From CBDCWQ01 sp965223435 (GTDB taxonomy: Bacteria; Myxococcota; Kuafuiibacteriia; Kuafuiibacteriales; Kuafuiibacteriaceae): DNA of 64,000 nucleotides. Positions 40,623 through 49,747 of this stretch are shown one piece after another (within the stretch, counting starts at the first letter, position 1; each line of letters opens with the position of its first letter). Both the position numbers and the translations under genes were made by a program. The notes beneath the pieces are model-generated. The model saw nothing but the letters and a program-made list of their open reading frames with translations, did no database searches and was not told the origin of the DNA. The stretch lies in contig CBDCWQ010000022.1 in the NCBI GenBank assembly GCA_965223435.1, positions 434,001-498,000 of the forward strand, written 5' to 3'.

Positions 40623-40822
40623 CCTTGCGGAAACTTTCGATGGTGGCGACGAACATAATCACAAGTCCTCCCCGCGTCCTGATGCTTGGCTAGAAACGAA
40701 AAGCGTTGGTCAAGATCGCGGACATACGCGTCCATCTGTACCGGTCCCCAGTGCTCCAAAGTAAATCTAGCGATCTCAAGCATATCAAGCTCGGCTTGAC
40801 GCGTGAGGTGAAATTCGGTCAT
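40607..40822 (-). pseudogene. parE: ParE/RelE-type toxin lacking its C-terminus
   Basis: 71 codons. LTRQAELDMLEIARFTLEHW and RKFPQGSHVI match the ParE fold up to the strand that normally continues FYR...ILHxRMD. The frame stops at a TGA exactly where the TonB receptor scrap begins, so the last about 25 residues, needed for activity in the family, are gone. ATG overlaps the stop of the antitoxin gene (ATGA). Confidence 0.7.
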
Positions 40823-41334
40823 TTGTGCTCCGGTAGCTTGGCCTTCGAAATGATACGTTTTACGCGGTAATCTGTCGCTGGTCCGCTGGCCTCGCCCTCC
40901 TCCAGCGCATTGCGGAGCGCAGCCAATCGGGTTTCACGATCCTGGAGCAACCGCAACGCGGTGCGGACGACCTCACTGGCGGTGCTGTAGCGGCCGCTCG
41001 CAACCTCCTGCTCAAGAAAAGCGTCGAAGTGAGATCCAAGGGAAAAGCTAGTATTTCTCATGTATTGACTGAGGCCCAGCAAGGCGAGGGGTTTCACCCA
41101 TCCCCGAGCGGGCGCGAGCCGTTGACTTAGCGTGGGGAGATGGAATTCTTGAGCTACATACCACCCGCGGACGAAGCGCCGTAGGACCCCAATTTCCTCC
41201 AGGCGCTTGAGCCTACGTACGAAGGCAGAGGGATGAGGCTCACCAAGGGCGGTTTGAAGGTCAGGCTTGGAGAAGACGCCGCGCTGGGGGCACGAAAGCC
41301 CTTGTATCAATATGATATCATGACTTGTTTTCAT
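40819..41334 (-). CDS. parD: ParD-type antitoxin fused to a winged helix domain
   Basis: 171 codons. Residues 92-171 are a complete ParD/CopG-type antitoxin (ribbon-helix-helix MRNTSFSLGSHFDAFLEQEV, RYSTASEVVRTALRLL). Residues 1-80 resemble an AbiEi-type winged helix (RGVFSKPDLQTALGEPHP, RFVRGWYVAQEF). The fusion is in frame with no stop. An internal ATG at 41061 would give plain ParD but has no clear ribosome site. The upstream start lies in an inverted repeat. Either a true fusion regulator or an antitoxin preceded by a captured fragment. Confidence 0.65.
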   Translation of the reverse strand: MKTSHDIILIQGLSCPQRGVFSKPDLQTALGEPHPSAFVRRLKRLEEIGVLRRFVRGWYVAQEFHLPTLSQRLAPARGWVKPLALLGLSQYMRNTSFSLGSHFDAFLEQEVASGRYSTASEVVRTALRLLQDRETRLAALRNALEEGEASGPATDYRVKRIISKAKLPEHK

Positions 41335-41339
41335 ATTGA
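41307..41339. promoter_or_regulatory. inverted repeat over the fusion-antitoxin start
   Basis: TCAATATGA (41307-41315) and TCATATTGA (41331-41339) form a perfect 9-bp inverted repeat with 15 bases between; the start codon (41332-41334, minus) is inside one arm. AT-rich DNA follows upstream. A likely autoregulatory operator. Confidence 0.5.
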
Positions 41340-41542
41340 CATAAAATATACGTTTTTATTGTTTTTCCGTTAATATGAATAAACAGACAGGGTGGTTCTT
41401 CGTTGCCACCTCTACCAGTGGCGAGCTGTTGGATCTCCTCGTTCGTAAGGACTCGATCGTAGATGCGCACATCTTTGATGGTTCCGGTCCATGGCTGGTC
41501 ATTGGAGCCCGGGGGGCGGGTGGCTTGTCCCTCGGTAACCAC
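41340..41542 (-). pseudogene. LamG domain scrap
   Basis: Reads QPWTGTIKDVRIYDRVLTNE and EIQQLATG, the end of a LamG domain, closest to the repeats of the lipoprotein at 36714 (PWRGEIDDVRIYNRAVTEDE). No other part of that gene remains. Confidence 0.6.
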
Positions 41543-41610
41543 AGGACCGACCCACCTGCGTGCGGGGGCTATCGTCGGGGACTGGTGCAGTGGTCGGAGT
41601 CTACGCCGTC

Positions 41611-42714
41611 TTAACCGAGGCAGAAGCCACTGGCTGTGTTGTTCTCCTCGTTGGACTCCATGACCTCTTCATTGGCATCAACCTCGATGGTGAAGAAACA
41701 ATCGGGAATGAAGCACGACGAAGGAAACGGGAAGGGGCCCACATCGTCACGCATGCCCGAAGCTCGAGGCCCGGTCGTCTCTAAGACCTCTACGTCCCCG
41801 TTGCTCGTGGAGAATGTGACACGGACCGTGGATGGGCCTGCGTCCCCGGCACCGGGATTGCCCACCCGTACCGAAAGCCCACCCCCGTCGTCGAACCGGC
41901 AGAAGCCGATGGGGCCCGGGACGCCTTCCAGGGGCATGGGAATAAGGTCTGGAAGTTCCGCGCTTGTGCCGCAATCAGAAACGTACACTGGGAACGTTAG
42001 CGTTTCGCTTCCCGAGGTGCTTGCCGCCGTCAACTGGAGGGTATATTGGCCCGAAACGGTAGCCGAGAACTGAGCAGTGCCACCAGCCGTGGATGCCAGT
42101 GTGAAGCTGTCTTGTGAAGCTCCTTCAGGGAGGCCAATCACTTCAAAATTCAATGCGACGTCTCCATTTGTGGGGTCGCTTGCGGTTGCCGTGAGCACGA
42201 CAACTTCTTCGGTGCAAACAAATTTGCTGGGTTCAAGGCGAAGGTTGTCGATCAGTGGAAACGGTTTGAGAACCAAGATGGTGTCGAGTGCACCATTGGC
42301 TGCGCCGCCGCAGCGCGAGACCAAGATCAGTTCCTCGGTCATACCCGCCTGAACGTCCGCCTCGCCTGTGGCTTCGCCACACACTTCGGACGGGACACCG
42401 TCGCTGCTTAATGGGACAGCACGAACCCGATAGACTCCCGGCGGGAGCACGACGAACCAGTCTGCAAAACGGAGACCCTCCAGATCGGGATCGACAACCG
42501 CCGGGAGTCCCTCTGTTTCGAGGGCGACTGTGGCAGACTTACTCATGCCCATCCCCGTGACTTCGAAGAGAACAGCTTCGACATCAAAGGACTCAGCCAA
42601 GGCTACGGTCAGCCCCAATCTTGTTTCTCCTAGCTCAAAGGTTTCACTTGAGCCGCACCCCGCCAACAGAACGAGGGGTAGGGCCAGTGATGGCATTTTT
42701 TTTGTGGTTCTCAT
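41611..42714 (-). CDS. lipoprotein with a C-terminal CARDB domain
   Basis: Two adjacent ATG codons (42717, 42714) follow GGAGG; the second has the better spacing of six. Signal MRTTKKMPSLALPLVLLAGCG with Cys near residue 20. Residues about 25-150 are beta-rich (LGLTVALAESFDVEAVLFEV, PPGVYRVRAVPL), followed by an Ig-like unit (VVLTATASDPTNGDV) and a CARDB-like unit with paired Cys (IGFCRFDDGGGLSVRVGNPG, FTIEVDANEEVMESNEENNT). No enzyme motif. Intact, monocistronic, divergent from pcm. Confidence 0.8.
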   Translation of the reverse strand: MRTTKKMPSLALPLVLLAGCGSSETFELGETRLGLTVALAESFDVEAVLFEVTGMGMSKSATVALETEGLPAVVDPDLEGLRFADWFVVLPPGVYRVRAVPLSSDGVPSEVCGEATGEADVQAGMTEELILVSRCGGAANGALDTILVLKPFPLIDNLRLEPSKFVCTEEVVVLTATASDPTNGDVALNFEVIGLPEGASQDSFTLASTAGGTAQFSATVSGQYTLQLTAASTSGSETLTFPVYVSDCGTSAELPDLIPMPLEGVPGPIGFCRFDDGGGLSVRVGNPGAGDAGPSTVRVTFSTSNGDVEVLETTGPRASGMRDDVGPFPFPSSCFIPDCFFTIEVDANEEVMESNEENNTASGFCLG

Positions 42715-43165
42715 CATCAACCTCCAAGGAACTGCGTGACGCACGGTTGCGTTTTGCCGGTTCCTCACGCTGTAGTCATTTGACTGGTCGTGTAGATCAG
42801 CTCAAAGCGGAAGGTCAATTGGTCAAGAATTTGAACTCACAGGTGGCCGTTCCGAATGGAACGAGAGCCGCTAGGCCTTCGTTGACAAACGGTAACGCAT
42901 GACGTTCGGTCACCGTTGCCTGTCGTGCTTCCGGGTGGTGGCAGAAGGGCATCAAGACCTGGGCATTACCCATACCATCCATCCCTTGTCGCTTGATGGC
43001 CTCTGACGGACCATCCTGGTGAAAAGCTGTATGTAGATGGCTCTTTGGCGTGCGGTCGCGCCCGCTCGAAAGGGTTTTCTGAGCTCAGTGGCTTCCAGGT
43101 CCACCAAGGTCAAGTTTGCCGTTCCCCGGAAAAAGTGGACTCTTAAGGAAAGTCTTGTCAGGCAC
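42715..43165. other. 451-bp divergent intergenic region
   Basis: Between the CARDB lipoprotein and pcm. It must hold both promoters, but I see no convincing -35/-10, sigma-54 site or RNA structure. Confidence 0.5.
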
Positions 43166-43915
43166 ATGGCCACCGTGCGTGCAAACATCTGCTCCTTGCT
43201 CATTGTACTCGGGGGCCCGCTCCCTGCCTACGCCGAATCCCAAGGTCCTCCCAAGCCCGAATCCAAAGTCGACACGTGGCATCGGAAGAGGCATCAGATG
43301 GTGAAGGCCCAGATCGAGGCTCGAGGTGTGTCTGATCCCCGAATCTTGGCCGCAATGAGAACGGTTCCCCGGCACCTGTTTGTCCCAACTCGCTTTCGGG
43401 CACACGCGTACGAGGATCGTCCACTGCCCATCGGACACAAGCAGACGATCTCACAGCCTTACATTGTGGCTGTCATGACCGAGCTCCTGCGACCCAGCCC
43501 AGAAGATCGAATTCTCGAGATAGGAACGGGGTCTGGGTACCAAGCCGCCGTGCTCGCCAAACTGGTCAAGGAGGTTCATAGCATCGAGTTACTGCCGGAG
43601 CTCGCGGTACAAGCCCGAGCGACGTTGAGCGCACGGGGTGTAAAGAACGTCAGGGTCGTCACCGGGAATGGTTATCGTGGGCTCCCGGACAAAGCACCTT
43701 TCGATGGGATCATTGTGACGGCTGCGCCCAAAGAAGTGCCCAAGACTCTGGTTAAACAATTGAAACTGGGTGCCCGAATGGTAATTCCTACGGGGCATGT
43801 GCGTCAGCGCTTGAAGGTGCTGACCCGCACCAAGGATGGGGTCAAGACCATCGACACGTTTGGGGTACGCTTCGTTCCGATGCTCAAGTCGATTCCACCT
43901 GACTCCAAGCCCTGA
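43166..43915 (+). CDS. pcm: protein-L-isoaspartate O-methyltransferase, probably exported
   Basis: 249 codons from ATG 43166; the frame extends upstream but this start gives a clean signal peptide (ICSLLIVLGGPLPAYAES). The PCMT fold is complete: MVKAQIEARGVSDPRIL, AMRTVPRHLFVP, GHKQTISQPYIVAVMTELL, SAM-binding motif I ILEIGTGSGYQAAVLA, post-motif II YRGLPDKAPFDGIIVTAAP and LKLGARMVIPTG. The enzyme methylates isoaspartyl residues to repair aged proteins using S-adenosylmethionine. Periplasmic location is inferred from the signal, and the methyl donor supply there is a puzzle shared with other exported PCMTs. A strong hairpin follows 90 bp after the stop. Confidence 0.85.
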   Translation: MATVRANICSLLIVLGGPLPAYAESQGPPKPESKVDTWHRKRHQMVKAQIEARGVSDPRILAAMRTVPRHLFVPTRFRAHAYEDRPLPIGHKQTISQPYIVAVMTELLRPSPEDRILEIGTGSGYQAAVLAKLVKEVHSIELLPELAVQARATLSARGVKNVRVVTGNGYRGLPDKAPFDGIIVTAAPKEVPKTLVKQLKLGARMVIPTGHVRQRLKVLTRTKDGVKTIDTFGVRFVPMLKSIPPDSKP

Positions 43916-44004
43916 ATCCGAGTTGCTTCACGTAAGCTTTGAGTGCTTGCTGTCTAGTCCCCTGTGTCCGTGATTCCTAGTCCAAAGTTCCTCTACCGAA
44001 AACA

Positions 44005-44040
44005 CGGGCGCATCGGGGTCATCTGACCCCGATGCGCCCG
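44005..44040. terminator. 17-bp hairpin between convergent genes
   Basis: CGGGCGCATCGGGGTCA, two-base loop TC, then the exact complement. No T-run on either side, but its position between pcm and a convergent relic suits a bidirectional terminator or attenuator. Confidence 0.6.
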
Positions 44041-44420
44041 TAGGCTCGACATTGCTCCGGACGGCCGTCGGTCACACGCGCCAGCACTACCCCACCGGCA
44101 CCTTCGCCCCAACAGAGTTCCTCGATACCGGGATAGCCAAACTCGTGCACATTGGAGGCATAACATCGCCCCACGGGCGCTTCCAGGTCCAGATGCAAGG
44201 TCGCGGGAAGCGTGCCTGGCAGCTCAGCGCTCAGCGGTTGGCTCAAACATCCCGCAGACCGAACCCCAAATGGGGGTCGCACCATCTTGCTGGCATGCTC
44301 CGGTCCACGAAGAGAACACTGGGACGCCACCAACGTGAAGAGCGGTGGGTGCCAACGAGTGCGTGAGGATCTTGTTCGTGGTCTGCAGAGCGTCAGCGCT
44401 TTTTTCGTTCGGTAGCACGA
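44022..44420 (-). pseudogene. unrecognised frameshifted gene scrap
   Basis: One frame reads GGVPVFSSWTGACQQDGA and IWGSVCGMFEPT; a second continues ELPGTLPATLHLDLEAPVGR, NVHEFGYPGIEELCWGEGAG and ARVTDGRPEQC. Codon pattern and Cys placement look like a secreted protein, but I know no family and see no start. Confidence 0.35.
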
Positions 44421-44513
44421 GTCTTTCTGCCGCGCCGTCGTCAGCACAGCCTTCAGCTCCTTGGCAAGCTGTATTGATGTGCTAATCGTCGGCGTTTTCT
44501 GTGATGGTAATTT

Positions 44514-47500
44514 CTACCGATGTGGCTCTTCGGCCAGCAAGATTGCCGACGGTAAGAAAAACAAGTTGACGTATTTTGTGGCCAACACCCGAACGGTACG
44601 CGCGCAGTCTTTGTATTGGGTTCCGATGGGAACGCCACCAAAACGGACATCTGGGTTGGAAAAAAGTGGGAGCCGGACCCGATGCTCCATCCCCTCCGCG
44701 CTGATGTCCCTGAGGTCATCCATGATGGTTGAATAGGGTTTTTGGTTTACATAAAAAGAATGCCACCAGCCGTAGTCATTGATGAAAGGCATCACCCCGC
44801 TGACGGTAGGGGCTAGTGCGCTTTGACATCCAAAGGCGTACCCAAAGGCCCTCGCCAAGTTGGCGTCTTCAGTCCTCGTGAAGAAGAGGTTATTGGGCGC
44901 TGACCAATCAAGCGGAAGGCCCATCGACGTATGGTCTGACATGACGGAATTGATGACCACCATCACCAGATCGGCGCCGCTTTGCTCGTAGATGTCCTTG
45001 ATCGCATCGTTGCCAGTTTCACGGATGCGGCTGAAGTCAGCTTGCAGGTCATAGCTGGTATTAAGACCGCGCACACTGCCGATATGCACAGGAACGAGCT
45101 CGACCGGAATCTTGCTGGCCCAAAAAACCTTGTTGACATAGGCGAGCTTTGCCCAGCCAGCCTCTTCGATGGAAGAATACAAGCTTTTCGGTCTCGGTGG
45201 CGAACTGAGCGCTGCTCTCGAATAGGACCGCGACGCCCACCATGGTGAGCTCGGGTGGTTTGGCCACCGTTCCGAAGGTGAATCGACTGTCTGCGCCGGT
45301 TTTCTCGGTCGGGCGTCGATTGCCTTGCGTGAATGTGATGGGCCACAACGCACGCCGTTGAACGCTGACGGTGACCAGCGCGGTGGTCCCGGAATCGACA
45401 ACCGTGAAGCGGAGCTCGTCGGAGACAGGCTCTTCGGTTTGCGGAAATTTGCTGGGATCGATTCGAACACCAACCCACGCGGACTCTTCACGGTCCATTG
45501 TGAAGCGAAAGGGAGCACCGATGGCGTCTTCTGGTTCCGGCGAGACGGACCAACCCATTGGCGATGAAATCTCGATCATCACAAAGGGTTCGTCGTGCTG
45601 AAGCTCAAGCTCGATCGGCTGAGTCCCTGTGTTCGTGATACGAGAATACCGCCAACGACTCATCAAAGGCGCTTCGAGATTCTCATCGAGGTCGAACTGG
45701 AGTGTGCTCCGGTTCAGCTTGAGGGGTTCCAAGAGGTTGTTCTTGTCCGGTCCGGGTTCGGAAGCCATCGTGCGGAGAGCCTCAGCAAACGCCTCGTCAT
45801 CTACGTGTTCGTGTTTTGTCCAGGGTTCTTGGCTGAGTGTGTCGTCCTGGTCGACACGGCTCCAGTGGGAATAGTAATTCTTTCCCTTGAGTTTGTGACT
45901 CACCCATGACTCAGCCAGTTGGCTGATCTGTTCCGGAGGCACCTGATTGCTGAGTTCGTCAATCAGCTTCCGATCGAGGTGGCCCCCATGGGTCATGTCG
46001 AACAGTTGCATCCAGAACTCGGTACCCGTCATCGAAACGTCGGTCCAGGAGTCGGTGACGGCGCGAGCCCAAGCAAGGGTTTTGAGATCAACCTTGGACT
46101 CGTCTACGGAGAACGAAAGCACAATCTTGTCGACCAGGTCAGGCTTTCCTGAGAGTTCATTGATCTCCGCCAAGTGGCCCCTCAGGGAGGCTTCATCGAT
46201 CGGCACATCCCGGTATTTTTCGATCACGAGCGATTTGAATATGGGCCCGTCACACTTGTCTTCAAGGCAGGAGATTTTGATCTTGCCCTCCAGTTCATGG
46301 GTACCCGTTTCCAGCATCCGCAGAATGACATCCCGCCAGGCTGGGGGTACAATCTGCAAGGTTGTCCTGTCGGGTAGGCGTTCGATCGTCCGCACAGTGA
46401 TGCCGTCGATTCCCTCGAAATCGAGGGTGTAGGTCCAGTCATCCCGGGAAAGATTCGGGTGAAGGACGGTGAAGCTGGCGTCCGACGAATCAATGGTGGA
46501 GCTATGTGGGTAGAGCAACAAAATAGAAGGATCTGTGTGGGCGAACTTTAGCTCCGGGCGCACAAACGTTTGACCCAACTTGTCCTCCAAAGCCTTTCGG
46601 ACCTTGGGATCAAGTGCTCCGGTTTGGATGGCACGATGGACCATGCCCGGATTGACCCCGATGGTGTGTGCAACCTGCGTGAGGTTGCCGTCCCAGTGCG
46701 TGTTAAGCAGGGCACGGAGGGTGCGTACGTTTTCGCGAGCGGTGGCACTCAAGGGTAAGTGGAGGGCATCGAGGTGCGATTCGGGTGCGTAGGTCTGGTT
46801 GAATATGCCGTCTTGGTACTGGACCACGGTTCTGAACACAATGGCATCTTGGCTCCAGTACCGAGGAGCGTGGGGATTGAAGGCATCGATGGCATCCACT
46901 CTGCGGAAGTGATACTTAAACGGACCACGGTACCGCCCCTCGATGTGCTCTTCGACTCGCTCCGCGTATGCGTGGGCGATGGCTTGTTGCAGCCGGCGTT
47001 GCAGAAGGGGGACTGAGGGTTCGGGGGGGGGGCAGTTTGATCGTTGATGGGTACGTAGCTGTCGAGTACGTAGGGGTACTCCGGGTCGATGTCGTCATAG
47101 TCGTAGTGATACAGAGATCGGGTGGTGTAAGACCAGGAGAGGTCCTTGATGAGTTCATGCACGACCCATACGTCGGGAGGCTCGACCACCGTCGGGAGGT
47201 CGGATGCGGCGAACCCCAGCCGCTCCGTTCGGAGCGCGGAATAGAGCGCGGTCAGCTGTTCGCACGGGAGCCCAAAAAATTCCTCGTATGTGTCGTAACC
47301 GCCGGTAGGGAGGAAAAAGAGGAAATCGTGGGCGCACACGTAAGATAACACCGTATCCGTGCGCTGTAGCCAGTCCGCGTGTTCTTTTTGGAACAATTCG
47401 CTCCAAAAGCCCGGATCGAGGTTTTCCGTTCGTTTCTGGCGTAAGAAATACAACAGCGAGAGGCGATTCATGAGTGCATCAAACGAGCCTTGCGAGAACG

Positions 47501-47624
47501 GTGTCACCAAAAGTGTGCGAATGGTATCCCGGAACATTTTCTGGAGTTGCAGGTCACTGGTTTCGAACCACGGATGGCCAATGGAAGCACGAATCGCGAA
47601 AGCCAAACGGGGTGCATTCGTCAC
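44514..47624 (-). pseudogene. giant-protein paralogue ending in a metalloprotease-like domain, two frameshifts
   Basis: Three overlapping minus frames form one coding track. The first (47624 to about 47030; WLQRTDTVLSYVCAHDF, FGLPCEQLTALYSALR) matches residues about 520-650 of the gene at 1-4695. It passes at a C10 tract into the second (46899-45061 and upstream; RYWSQDAIVFRT, NVRTLRALLNTHWDGNL), which continues through Ig-like parts to MVGVAVLFESSAQFATE. Near 45183 it passes to the third: SRIRETGNDAIKDIYEQSGA, TIMDDLRD, LPLFSNPDVRFGGVPIG, a reprolysin-like (M12B) fold. At the zinc site ARAFGYAFGC stands for the usual AHExGHxxGxxH: all His ligands and the Glu are missing. The N-terminal third of the gene is replaced by the recombinase at 47584. 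Confidence 0.65.
47023..47032 (-). repeat. C10 homopolymer at a frame junction
   Basis: Ten G on the plus strand. The upstream frame enters as ACT GCC CCC; the downstream frame leaves as CCC GAA CCC. Eleven or eight C would join them without a stop; ten does not. Either slippage-based phase variation, a mutation or a sequencing error. Confidence 0.6.
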
Positions 47625-47817
47625 TCGCCCTTGTGTGGGTTACGTCAAAGTGTCCAAGGATGGCCGCCTCGAGAAGAATCCCGATCAACGCGTACAGCGC
47701 GCCATCACGCTCCTCTTCTCCAAGGCCCTGGAAGTAGGCAGCGCGCACGGGGCGATGACCTGGTTTATCGAACAAGGGCTTCAAATCCCCGTCGGGAACG
47801 CCAATGGAGAAGTCTAT

Positions 47818-48348
47818 ACGGTCGAAGACAGAGCACCACGGGTTCACCCGTGGGTGAATGAGTCCGGCGCCGGTGTACTCCTGGAGTGGAAACGTTTAAG
47901 GGTGCCCATTGCGTATACCGGCTTCAATACCATGTCGTATGGGTTTGCAAATACCGGCGTCGGATCCTGAATCCTGAGCTTTGTAGCTACATCCGTCGTG
48001 TACTGCCGAAGCTGTTGCGAAGTATGCCGGGCGTGCGGCTTGAGACGATTGGCTTTGATTCAGATCATCTCCACATGGTGATGGTGATCCCACCGAAGTA
48101 CAGCATCTCGGAGGTGATGGGTCGGCTAAAAAGCCAATCGGCGGCTCGGTTGCAAAAAGCATTCGCATGGCTCTCCCGGGTCTATTGGAAAGAAAACGTT
48201 GTGTGGTCGCCCGGTTACTTCGTCAGCAGCGTAGGCGTGGATGAACAGGCTATCCGACGATACGTAGAACACCAAGGTCAGCAGGATTCAGGTCAGCTCC
48301 TCCTGGAGCTGTGATAGTAAGTACCCCGGGCTTGCCCGGGGAATCTAT
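47818..48348 (+). mobile_element. IS200-like element (531 bp)
   Basis: Flanks end in TCTAT on the left (47813-47817) and the element ends in TCTAT (48344-48348), matching the cleavage-site logic of single-strand IS200/IS605 transposition without target duplication. Left-end hairpin CCACGGG-TTCA-CCCGTGG (47836-47853); right-end hairpin CCCCGGGC-TT-GCCCGGGG (48323-48340 approx.). Removal restores the host recombinase frame exactly (531 is a multiple of 3). Confidence 0.85.
47886..48314 (+). CDS. tnpA: IS200-type Y1 transposase TnpA
   Basis: 142 residues, GTG start. Hallmarks of the HUH Y1 enzyme: HVVWVCKYRRRIL at the N-terminus, the metal-binding HUH pair in DHLHMV, SAARLQKAF, WSPGYFVSSVG, and the catalytic Tyr in RRYVEHQ followed by Q for the third metal ligand. 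These act as dimers on single-stranded ends folded into hairpins. No tnpB or guide-RNA gene is linked, so it belongs to the IS200 group. Intact and probably active. Confidence 0.9.
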   Translation: METFKGAHCVYRLQYHVVWVCKYRRRILNPELCSYIRRVLPKLLRSMPGVRLETIGFDSDHLHMVMVIPPKYSISEVMGRLKSQSAARLQKAFAWLSRVYWKENVVWSPGYFVSSVGVDEQAIRRYVEHQGQQDSGQLLLEL

Positions 48349-49747
48349 TGGCGCTCTCCGGATTACACCCAGGTCCTTCGGACGCTTCGGAATCCAACGT
48401 ATGCAGGTGCCTACGTGTACGGTCGCCGAAAAACGGTCAACCGTCTGGAAGACGGCAAATTGAAGAAGGATTTTCAACGCGTGCCACAAGAAGAATGGCT
48501 GTCATTGCACTACGACCATCATGAGGCCTATATCACTCGCGAAAACTTCGAGAGGCTTGGCAAGATGATCGATAAAAACAGGCAAAACAGTGTCGGGGCT
48601 GTGAAAAAAGGCGCCGCACTCTTGAATGGGCTCCTTCGCTGTAAACGCTGCGGACGAAAATTGGGTATCCAGTACCAATCCCGCAAGCGGGGTCCCGCCG
48701 TGCATCGCTACACGTGCGGAAAGGCAGCTCAGTTTGGAAAGCCGCTGTGTCTGGGCTTCAGCGGCGTGGACATAGATGCACGTATCTCGGAGCTCTTACT
48801 AGACGCTGTAAAACCGGCCGCCATGGAGGCCTCCCTTTCCGCCTTTGAGGCCCAGGAGGACGAACGAAAATCGGTTCTCAGAAGCTTGGAAACGGAGCTA
48901 ACTGCGGCACGCTACGAGGCGGACCGCGCCCGCCGTCAATTTGATGCATCCGACCCCGAGAACCGACTGGTGACCGGCGAGTTGGAGCGCCGCTGGGAGA
49001 TAGCGCTGTCCAAGGTCTCCGAAACTGAGCAGAGGAAAAAGGCGGAGGAATCACGGCTGTCTGACACTACACCCATCGACAAAGAGAGCTTTGTCGAGCT
49101 GGGATGCAACTTGTCCACAGTGTGGAATGCGCCGCGTGCGGATGTCCGGTTCAAGAAGCGCATTGCGCGCACGCTCATACAGGAAATTGTAGTCAGCACT
49201 TCGGAAGACAACCGCGCAGTTGAGTTTCTTGTGCACTGGAAAGGCGGAGTCCACACCCGGCATTCCCTCAAGAAACACCCAACTGGACGCAAGCGAAGCG
49301 CCGTCAGGCTGGAAGTTGTCACTGCGATCAAAGAACTTGCCCATGTCTGCGACGATACCGATATCGCGAAGCATTTGAACAGCGACGGTTACCGACGACC
49401 CAGCGGTGACCCGTGGACACGCGCTGCGATTCGCTCCCTTCGCTCCAAGCACGATATCGCTTGCCATTCTCGTGGCGATCGCCAAGCTGCAGGTTACTTG
49501 ATCCTTGAAGAGGCCAGCAGGCTGGCTGAAGTTTCTGTAACCACTCTTCGGAAGTGCGCGCGGCGGAATGAACTTCCTGCGCTTCATCCACTGCCACACG
49601 GTCCGTGGATTTTCCGCGCAAAAGATGTCACCGTTTGGGCAACCCTGCGTGCAGAAAGAAAATCGAAGCCAGCAGAACTCAATTCAAAACAACTAAGCCT
49701 AGAGATTTCGGGCATGTACCAAGGAGGTGCAGTGTGAGACACGCTTC

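Larger units (their letters stand above)
47584..49737 (+). pseudogene. large serine recombinase (copy 3), N-terminus lost and split by an IS200-like element
   Basis: Starts at EARIAKAKRGAFVTRP, the end of the resolvase domain; the catalytic Ser domain is missing because the giant-protein relic abuts here. It continues with the Recombinase domain to GNANGEVY (47817), is interrupted by 531 bp, and resumes YWRSPDYTQVL (48346) in the same frame. Then the zinc ribbon (LLRCKRCGRKLG ... YTCGKA), coiled coil and C-terminal helix-turn-helix (LEEASRLAEVSVTTLRKCAR). The stop overlaps a GTG (GTGA) behind AAGGAGG, as if another gene should follow, comparable to the start signal after copies 1 and 2. IS91 DNA follows 10 bp later. 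Confidence 0.8.
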
